DNA of 20,812 nt from positions 1-20,812 of IMG/VR virus record IMGVR_UViG_3300035698_011045, one strand, 5' to 3'. How positions within the stretch are numbered: the first letter of the stretch is position 1; each line of letters begins with the position of its first letter. Origin of the DNA: a virus. A program made the translations under genes and the position numbers. Of the stretch, positions 15,335-20,812 are shown piece after piece. Below the pieces are notes generated by a model that was not told the DNA's origin, did no database searches, and saw only the letters and a list, made by a program, of their open reading frames with translations.

Positions 15335-16075
15335 ATGTTTACATTAACATTTGGCGATTATGAATTTCCGAATCAAACATTTTTGTTAGAACAACATCCT
15401 GACAGAATCAATATTCAGTCAAAAAATATTTTGAGAAAAGGTGGATCTTTAATTCCTTCTCCATTTCAAAATGAGAAACAGCTTTCTATTAAAGGAATAA
15501 TTCATAATACATCTGAGGCTATAAGCTATCAGCAATTACTTGATATGCAAGAAGCGCTTTTAGATGGAGAGCAAAAATTTAGATATAGATCTGGTAAATA
15601 TATTAATTCATTTACGAAAGATATTAAATTTAAATATAAAGAAGGATTAGACAATAAATTCATTACTATTGATGTGAAATTAATAGCACAAGATCCATAT
15701 TATGAAGATGATGCTTTAACGACTGAGGTTGAGAATCATACAGGAGGAACAAATTCGTTTGATTTAGCGATTGCCGGAAATATTGATTCTGATCCTTTTA
15801 TTTTAATCACAGCTTCAGGAGGGACGATAAGCGCGTTAAGTTTACAAAATGTTACAGATGATAGCGCAATTTTTGAATATGGTGGAACGATTCCAAATGG
15901 TGCGACGTTATCTGTTGACACAAATAATCTAGAAGTTTTGCTTGCTGGTGTTGATGGCTTATCAGATTTTTCAGGGGACTTTTTTAATTTAATTGCAGGC
16001 TCAACAAATAGTTTTATATTTGTTGGAATAACGAGTACGCTTTCTATTCAATACAGACCGAGGTATTCATCATGA
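15335..16075 (+). CDS. Distal tail protein (Dit-like)
   Basis: A 246-residue protein at the usual Dit position between tape measure and tail hub. The N-terminal domain (1-130) has the family's pattern: an early F-T-L-T-F-G-D-Y-E-F strand, a L-S-I-K-G-I-I-H strand, a L-L-D-G-E-Q-K-F-R-Y hairpin near 75-85 and an A-Q-D-P-Y-Y-E motif near 118. The C-terminal 110 residues are beta-rich (L-A-I-A-G-N near 144), fitting the galectin-like second domain of Dit proteins. It forms the ring between tail tube and hub. AGCGAGG at 15323-15329 precedes the start. Its TGA overlaps the next ATG. Confidence 0.8.
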   Translation: MFTLTFGDYEFPNQTFLLEQHPDRINIQSKNILRKGGSLIPSPFQNEKQLSIKGIIHNTSEAISYQQLLDMQEALLDGEQKFRYRSGKYINSFTKDIKFKYKEGLDNKFITIDVKLIAQDPYYEDDALTTEVENHTGGTNSFDLAIAGNIDSDPFILITASGGTISALSLQNVTDDSAIFEYGGTIPNGATLSVDTNNLEVLLAGVDGLSDFSGDFFNLIAGSTNSFIFVGITSTLSIQYRPRYSS

Positions 16076-16272
16076 CAAATGATTTTAATTGCGAAGCGAT
16101 GGAACAAAAGATTAAGGATAATATCGTAAGGGGCTTTTCTGTTAAAAAAACAGAAATATTATTACTTGAAGAACAGCTTGAAAATACAAAAAAGATTTTT
16201 ATAGCTGAACAGAGAAACGTTGAGCTTCAAGATCAGATTGAATACATAAGGACAAATTATGCCGGGAAATGA
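16072..16272 (+). CDS. Small helical protein of unknown function
   Basis: A 66-residue charged helical protein (L-L-L-E-E-Q-L-E-N-T-K-K, then E-L-Q-D-Q-I-E-Y-I), probably a short coiled coil. It overlaps the upstream stop as ATGA and the next gene by 14 nt, so it is embedded in the operon and likely translated by coupling. No family recognised. A minor tail assembly factor is possible. Confidence 0.6.
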   Translation: MTNDFNCEAMEQKIKDNIVRGFSVKKTEILLLEEQLENTKKIFIAEQRNVELQDQIEYIRTNYAGK

Positions 16273-18016
16273 TAGTTTCACAAAACTTCTTTTGCATTTT
16301 GATGGCTTAGATGGAGCTGTCACAACTTCCGATTCTTCTCCTTCTGCTCATGGTGCAGCAACCTTCGGAGGAACGGCACAGCTAGATACCGCACAAAAGA
16401 AATTCGGTGTTTCTTCTTTATTTCTCGATGGGAATAGTGACTATATAACATTTCCTTATAACGCAGATTTTGATTTGATGGGGGACAATGCAGAAGATTA
16501 TGTGTTGGAAGCGGTTGTAAGATTTGCTGACTATACAGTAGAACAATGTATTTTTTCACAATATAAGAATGCCACTAATTTTTGGCATTTAAGAGCAACG
16601 GCGAGCCATCTTGGATTTTCATTTGCTAAAACTGGTGAAGCAACTATAGACATAGTTGGCGGTAATTTTTCTGCAAATAAGATTTGGTATCATGTTGCGC
16701 TTGCCAAAATAGGGACTTCTATCAAGTTATTTGTGGACGGCGTTAATATCGGAAGCGTAACAACATCTTTAGAAAGTTCTTTGGCGAGTGTATTGAACTT
16801 TGGAAGGAGGGGCGACGGTTCACAATTTTTTGGTGGCCATATAGATGAAGTGAGAATAAGCAAAGGCATTGCAAGATGGACAGCAAACTTCACACCGCCA
16901 ACGCAAGCATATAATGACGCTCCAAGTAAATTTTATGTTTATCTAAAGAATAGAAGCGGAAAACTTATTAAAGTTATAAATGATAAGTTAGCAACTCTCA
17001 GCTGGCGATGGGATAGATTAGGAGGTTGCGGGCAAGGAAGTGTTGTATTAATTGCAGATGAAACTTGGCTTAATGATGTTGGACCAGACTATGAAATCAA
17101 TATTTATCTTGGAGGAAAATTGAGATATGCAGGAATTATTAATTCTCATAAACCAAAAGAAAATAAAGGAGTTAATCAATCTGTCTTATCTTTTTTAGGA
17201 TATTCTTCTCAAATAAAAAGAGTTCTCGTCGAGAAAACATATACATCGCAGAATTTAACTGATATTTTAAAAGATATTCTTGATACGTTCATAATTCCAA
17301 ATACAGATATAACTTATGACGATGCTGATATAGGCCAGTTTAATTTTGTTCCTGACATTCTTGAGTTAGATACAAATGGCGGTAATGCAATAAAAACATT
17401 AGCTGGGCTTGCAGGAAGCGTTGAATATGGTGTTGATGCGAATAAAAAGTTTTTCTTTAAATCAACATCTAATATTGTCGGATTTAATCTAAAGTATACA
17501 AAAGAATTAAGCAATGTTGACATCATTAATGATTATAGTGGAATTGTTAATCGTCTTATAATTTTAGGAAAAGATAGCTTTAAAGATACGGCGAATAATA
17601 CTGAAAGTCAATCAGCGTATGGTTTAAGAACACAGACACAATCTGTTTCATCAATAAGTACAACGGGTGTTGCTCAACAATTTGGGACATCAATATTATT
17701 AGAAAAAGCAGCAATAAATCAAAAAGCTAAATTTACAGTGGAAGAAGATTCACGATTTTATGAGGAAACTTTACCTTTACAAAAAGTAAAATTATTAGCA
17801 CGAACAGTTATTGAAGCAAAAAAATATGGTGATGCTGATGCTATATATGGCGACTTTGCTTATGGTGGAGAAACAAATTATCAGATAAATAAATTAACTT
17901 ATTCTTTACAGAATAAGAAAGTAAAAACAACAATTGAAGCAGGATTTAAACGGCCTGATCTTGCGGAAGAAATAAAAAGAATACAATTTGAGATAGATCA
18001 AATAAGGAGTTCATAA
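16259..18016 (+). CDS. Tail hub (Tal-like) protein with N-terminal LamG domain
   Basis: A 585-residue protein. Residues 1-215 form a concanavalin/LamG-like lectin domain: L-L-L-H-F-D-G-L-D-G near 9, S-L-F-L-D-G-N-S-D-Y-I near 53, W-Y-H-V-A-L near 142, I-K-L-F-V-D-G near 154, and G-H-I-D-E-V-R-I-S-K-G near 192. From about 220, the F-Y-V-Y-L-K-N-R-S-G-K start and the beta-strand pattern of a hub (gp27/Tal-like) protein follow, ending in a short helix. The hub closes the tail tip and starts membrane contact. The lectin domain may bind a cell-surface sugar. AAGGACA precedes the ATG. The LamG call is strong; the hub call rests on position and pattern. Confidence 0.75.
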   Translation: MPGNDSFTKLLLHFDGLDGAVTTSDSSPSAHGAATFGGTAQLDTAQKKFGVSSLFLDGNSDYITFPYNADFDLMGDNAEDYVLEAVVRFADYTVEQCIFSQYKNATNFWHLRATASHLGFSFAKTGEATIDIVGGNFSANKIWYHVALAKIGTSIKLFVDGVNIGSVTTSLESSLASVLNFGRRGDGSQFFGGHIDEVRISKGIARWTANFTPPTQAYNDAPSKFYVYLKNRSGKLIKVINDKLATLSWRWDRLGGCGQGSVVLIADETWLNDVGPDYEINIYLGGKLRYAGIINSHKPKENKGVNQSVLSFLGYSSQIKRVLVEKTYTSQNLTDILKDILDTFIIPNTDITYDDADIGQFNFVPDILELDTNGGNAIKTLAGLAGSVEYGVDANKKFFFKSTSNIVGFNLKYTKELSNVDIINDYSGIVNRLIILGKDSFKDTANNTESQSAYGLRTQTQSVSSISTTGVAQQFGTSILLEKAAINQKAKFTVEEDSRFYEETLPLQKVKLLARTVIEAKKYGDADAIYGDFAYGGETNYQINKLTYSLQNKKVKTTIEAGFKRPDLAEEIKRIQFEIDQIRSS

Positions 18017-18904
18017 ATGGCAGAATTTCCAGCGACAGTAAAAAACTTTTTAACATTAAATGATGGTGTTGATAAAGTTATCGCAGCTCATCCGAATGAT
18101 AGAGCGGGCGAAACAACGGCAATTGAAACATTCCTTGGAGCGCTTGGCGTTGGAAATACACAAGGATTTTCTGCTGCATTGGTTGATTTATTGCAAGGAT
18201 ATATACAGGGTGCAGAATTAACTTATGTTGGAGTGGAGGAAATATCTGTTGCTGCAGGACGCATTGCTTTTGAATCTAGCGGAAAATTTAGATGGCGAGA
18301 AAATAATGCCGCACTTTCTGTTGATTGGGGTGATATAGATACAGGAGCAGAGGCAAGTTCAACTTTATATTATGTTTATGCTGTTGCTGATGCTTCAGGC
18401 ACAGGGTTCACAATACTTATTTCTCTTTCTGATACTGCGCCAACAGGAGGGACGTATTATAAAAAACTTGGTCAATTTTATAATGATTCAGGCGACGATA
18501 TAATTGAAAGTTCTGTTATTAATGATCAACCAGTGGAAGGATTGTCCGCAAAAATAGGCGATGTAGTTGTTACTTCTGTTGCAAGCGTTGCAGTTGTTGA
18601 TGTTGGATTTAAGCCAAAAGCAGTATTATTTATTTGTGGATATAATGGGACAGGAGAAACCAGGTCAGGAAATGCCGTTGGTTTTTGGGATGGAACAAGT
18701 ATGTTTTCAATGGGGGCTGGATTTATTGCTGGGGATTCCTCTGGCAGAGGTTTTATTTCAACAAATTTTGTACTAGCGACAGATTCAGTAACACCAACCA
18801 ATAAGGTTGTGTTTACAGGAACAAGTTTTGATGATGTTGGATTTACTGTAAATGTTACAACGGCCACAGCGGGATATTTATGTAAATATTTAGCAATAAG
18901 ATAA
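18017..18904 (+). CDS. Tail fibre/appendage protein
   Basis: A 295-residue beta-rich protein. The N-terminal 45 residues (F-P-A-T-V-K-N-F, then D-G-V-D-K-V-I-A-A-H-P-N-D) resemble the start common to many phage tail-fibre proteins that attach to the hub. The C-terminal half has a F-K-P-K-A-V-L-F-I-C-G segment near residue 198 and ends G-Y-L-C-K-Y-L-A-I-R, a pattern I associate with phage fibre tip domains. The ATG is directly after the hub's TAA, with AAGGAG at 18004-18009. No signal peptide. A role in host recognition is likely. Confidence 0.7.
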   Translation: MAEFPATVKNFLTLNDGVDKVIAAHPNDRAGETTAIETFLGALGVGNTQGFSAALVDLLQGYIQGAELTYVGVEEISVAAGRIAFESSGKFRWRENNAALSVDWGDIDTGAEASSTLYYVYAVADASGTGFTILISLSDTAPTGGTYYKKLGQFYNDSGDDIIESSVINDQPVEGLSAKIGDVVVTSVASVAVVDVGFKPKAVLFICGYNGTGETRSGNAVGFWDGTSMFSMGAGFIAGDSSGRGFISTNFVLATDSVTPTNKVVFTGTSFDDVGFTVNVTTATAGYLCKYLAIR

Positions 18905-18916
18905 GAAAGGTTCAAC

Positions 18917-19282
18917 ATGGACGATGCAACTATTATGTGGGGATTAGGACTATGTGGTACAGGCTTTTTCTTTTTGGCCGCGTGGTGTAGGGGAATATCG
19001 AAGTATTCTTCAAGTGTAGAAATATCTGTTGATAAAAAAATATCGGCATTAGAAATAGGCATTACTGAAAAAATAAAAGATAGAGTTACATACGAATGGT
19101 TCGAAAAAGATTTCAAGCCGGATTTAAAAAATAACTTTAAATTATTACAAAGTGATATAAAAGAGATTAGGGATGCTATTATTGGTACTGTTGATAAGAA
19201 AGGGCTAGTTTCAAAAATCCATGAACACGACGACAGATTACAGCGACTAGAGGAAAAAATAGATCATGGAAAAGAATCTTAA
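18917..19282 (+). CDS. Membrane-anchored coiled-coil protein (lysis candidate)
   Basis: A 121-residue protein with one N-terminal membrane segment (about residues 6-24, M-W-G-L-G-L-C-G-T-G-F-F-F-L-A-A-W) and a long charged helical tail (K-I-H-E-H-D-D-R-L-Q-R-L-E-E-K). Such a layout, located after the tail genes, fits a holin-like or inner-membrane spanin-like lysis factor, but no family motif settles it. GAAAGG at 18904-18909 precedes the start. The next small gene overlaps its end. Confidence 0.55.
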   Translation: MDDATIMWGLGLCGTGFFFLAAWCRGISKYSSSVEISVDKKISALEIGITEKIKDRVTYEWFEKDFKPDLKNNFKLLQSDIKEIRDAIIGTVDKKGLVSKIHEHDDRLQRLEEKIDHGKES

Positions 19283-19451
19283 AAAAGGTGAACTTCTTGT
19301 AAAAATTGATTACATTAAGCTAAGCCAATATATAAAAAGTGAAACATATCATCTTAGGTGTTGTATAAAGTTTTTAGAAAAAATAAGTAACTATCTTGAT
19401 TTACAGAAAATAAAAAGCGAAGTGGAGGTTTTAGATGAGAATGAAAAATAA
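19266..19451 (+). CDS. Small basic helical protein, unknown
   Basis: A 61-residue Lys/Glu-rich protein with a C-C pair at residues 32-33 (L-R-C-C-I-K-F-L). It overlaps the upstream gene by 17 nt and the next gene by 17 nt, with GAGGA upstream of the ATG. The overlaps suggest it is real but it is short and unrecognised. A lysis-cassette accessory is one possibility. Confidence 0.45.
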   Translation: MEKNLKKGELLVKIDYIKLSQYIKSETYHLRCCIKFLEKISNYLDLQKIKSEVEVLDENEK

Positions 19452-20754
19452 AATATTAATTACAATTTGTATGCTGTTCTTTGCGACAACGAATTATGCT
19501 CAAGCGTTTAGCTTTTGGCAAGAGCGAAACCATGCGACAGATTGTACGGCATTGACTGATGGGTATAAAGGCGCGCTTTGTTTAGAGGCAGATAGTAATA
19601 CTCTTTATGCCTGTGTGCCGGATGCTGTTGGGACCGCCTGTGATACGGCTGGAGAATGGGTTGCTGTTTCTGGCAGTGGTAGTGGTGGAGCGCCAACAAC
19701 GGCAACATATATCACACAAACGCCTGATGCTAGCTTATCAGCAGAACAGGCTATCAACTCATTGTCTAATGGGCTTTTAAAACACACGGCAGGGGTACTA
19801 GCGCAAGCAATCGCCGGAACTGACTATCTCACTCCTTCTGGCGATGGTTCGGGGCTTAGCGGGGTTGTTACGGCTGAAAGCGATCCTAATGCGTTGCTAA
19901 CAGTAGGAACAAATAATGTGAATGATACTCATTTAGATTTTGGCACAGGAACTAACCAGATAAGCACGGCAGATTTGCCGGAGCAAACTAATCTTTATTA
20001 TACAGAAGCAAGAGTCAGCGCAAACACTAATGTTTCAACAAATTCAGGTAAAGTAACGGAATCAACAACTGTTTCTGTTCCTCTTGTAAAAACAACTTAT
20101 GCTTTATCAATTCCAGTTGCAACAACTTCTGCTGATGGGTATTTGGCACAAGCAGATTGGGACACGTTTAATAATAAAGTAAGTGAAGCAACGAGTATTG
20201 GCACAGCTAATGGATTAAGTTTGTCAACTTATGCTTTAAGTATGGCAGCGGCTAGTACATCCGTTGTAGGAACTGTAGAGCTTGCTATAGGCTCAGAGGT
20301 CGATACAGGCACAAGCACGACACTAGCGGTTACTCCTGATGCTCTCCAAGCGTCTAAACGTAATATCAGATGGTTATCGTTTAATCTTGTTGAAGCTGGA
20401 ACGGCTAACGCTACGGCGACTAATATTCATGGAGATTTTCCTTGTCCGTTTGCAGGTACAATCTTACAAAGTGATTCAACTCCTTTCTACCTATACGCTA
20501 CAAATAGCACCGCAGGGATAAATACAGGGGTAGGTTTAGTTGTTGATATTAAATTAAATGGTACGTCAATAATGACTACTAACAAACTTGATTTTGATAC
20601 AACGGAGAAAACAACGACAACTTCTGCAACACCGCCCGACCTAACAGATACTACAATAGCAGTTGGGGATATAATAACAATCGATATTGATTCAATCCAT
20701 GACGGAACGCCAGCAAAAGGATTGACTGTTTACATGGCAGTATTGGAGAACTAA
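19435..20754 (+). CDS. Fibre-like protein with Sec signal peptide
   Basis: A 439-residue protein. Residues 1-24 are a signal peptide (M-K-N-K, hydrophobic core, A-Q-A before a cut after Ala24). Residues 25-80 have four cysteines (37, 49, 60, 69), which could form disulfides outside the cytoplasm. Residues 86-300 carry modules I associate with phage tail-fibre stalks: A-G-T-D-Y-L-T-P, N-L-Y-Y-T-E-A-R-V, G-Y-L-A-Q-A-D-W-D-T-F-N-N-K-V, and two T/S-T-Y-A-L-S repeats 44 codons apart. The C terminus is beta-rich. A secretion signal on a fibre-like protein is unusual. GGAGG at 19425-19429 sets the ATG at 19435; a second ATG at 19441 is possible. Ends by sharing one base with the next ATG. Confidence 0.7.
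   Translation: MRMKNKILITICMLFFATTNYAQAFSFWQERNHATDCTALTDGYKGALCLEADSNTLYACVPDAVGTACDTAGEWVAVSGSGSGGAPTTATYITQTPDASLSAEQAINSLSNGLLKHTAGVLAQAIAGTDYLTPSGDGSGLSGVVTAESDPNALLTVGTNNVNDTHLDFGTGTNQISTADLPEQTNLYYTEARVSANTNVSTNSGKVTESTTVSVPLVKTTYALSIPVATTSADGYLAQADWDTFNNKVSEATSIGTANGLSLSTYALSMAAASTSVVGTVELAIGSEVDTGTSTTLAVTPDALQASKRNIRWLSFNLVEAGTANATATNIHGDFPCPFAGTILQSDSTPFYLYATNSTAGINTGVGLVVDIKLNGTSIMTTNKLDFDTTEKTTTTSATPPDLTDTTIAVGDIITIDIDSIHDGTPAKGLTVYMAVLEN
20095..20250 (+). repeat. Two fibre-type repeat units within the signal-peptide fibre gene
   Basis: The 12-nt string ACTTATGCTTTA occurs at 20095 and at 20227, 132 nt (44 codons) apart, and encodes T-Y-A-L in each copy. The flanking residues are similar in pattern (serine, then Ala/Thr/Ser-rich) but have diverged. 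This is a short protein-level repeat typical of fibre shafts, not a mobile repeat. Confidence 0.45.
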
Positions 20755-20812
20755 TGAAAAAACTATTCTTTATATTATTGTTTATGTTTGTTTGTTCGAG
20801 TGGGTTTGGTGC
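20754..20812 (+). CDS. Start of another signal-peptide protein (cut by window end)
   Basis: The ATG at 20754 shares its A with the upstream TAA and opens a frame that runs off the window. The visible 19 residues (M-K-K-L-F-F-I-L-L-F, then C-S-S-G-F-G) are a signal peptide. The cysteine at residue 14 is preceded by M-F-V, which is not a lipobox. Nothing can be said of the mature protein. Confidence 0.6.
   Translation, partial: MKKLFFILLFMFVCSSGFG

Noticed and set aside
18017-18904. Possible diversity-generating retroelement target
   Set aside because: The C terminus fits a common fibre tip pattern, and no reverse transcriptase or template repeat was noticed in the window.
18526-19116. Minus-strand open frame of 196 codons across the fibre and membrane-protein genes
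   Set aside because: It is antisense to two supported genes and spans their junction; low-complexity Ser/Pro/Thr content is expected of an antisense shadow.

Overview
This window is one continuous, entirely plus-strand stretch of AT-rich DNA that reads as the late (structural) operon of a tailed double-stranded DNA phage or prophage with a long non-contractile (siphovirus-like) tail. Genes abut or overlap by 1 to 35 nt almost everywhere, nearly all have visible purine-rich ribosome binding sites, and I see no tRNA, integrase, transposase, CRISPR array or clear promoter. No terminase, portal or convincing endolysin gene is inside the window. The host cannot be named. Sec-type signal peptides on three products suit a bacterial host, and the overall look is that of a phage of an uncultivated bacterium.

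Layout. 1-1095: a small exported protein, a 23-residue peptide and a beta-domain plus coiled-coil protein of unknown role. 1061-3921: the capsid module, made of a prohead protease fused to a scaffold (with a likely nested in-frame scaffold start at 2057), a DUF2190-type cement protein and the major capsid protein, followed by a strong hairpin. 3989-4366: a head-tail connector. 4366-7574: four cargo genes, namely a DUF115/MptE-like protein, a radical SAM/SPASM protein, a class I methyltransferase and a GT4 glycosyltransferase. 7567-8394: a probable neck (head-tail stopper) protein. 8391-10820: an 809-residue protein that appears to carry three successive GT-A glycosyltransferase domains and a TPR-like tail. 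10817-13247: the tail module, with an HK97 gp10-like protein, tail terminator, a small zinc-ribbon protein, the tail tube, and tail chaperones joined by a programmed -1 frameshift at a U UUU UUA heptamer. 13249-18904: tape measure, distal tail protein, a small coiled-coil protein, a LamG-bearing tail hub and a fibre-like protein. 18917-20812: a membrane-anchored coiled-coil protein, a small orphan, a fibre-like protein that carries a Sec signal peptide, and the start of another signal-peptide protein.

How the genes work together. The structural genes give a normal head, neck and tail assembly line. The striking part is that five sugar/SAM-type enzymes, without membrane segments, sit between neck genes and are translationally coupled to them. 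The most economical hypothesis is a cytoplasmic modification system, expressed with the virion proteins, that glycosylates and possibly further modifies capsid or tail proteins; modification of host surface glycans is the main alternative. No sugar-nucleotide synthesis gene is present, so host sugar donors would be used. This role is inferred, not shown.
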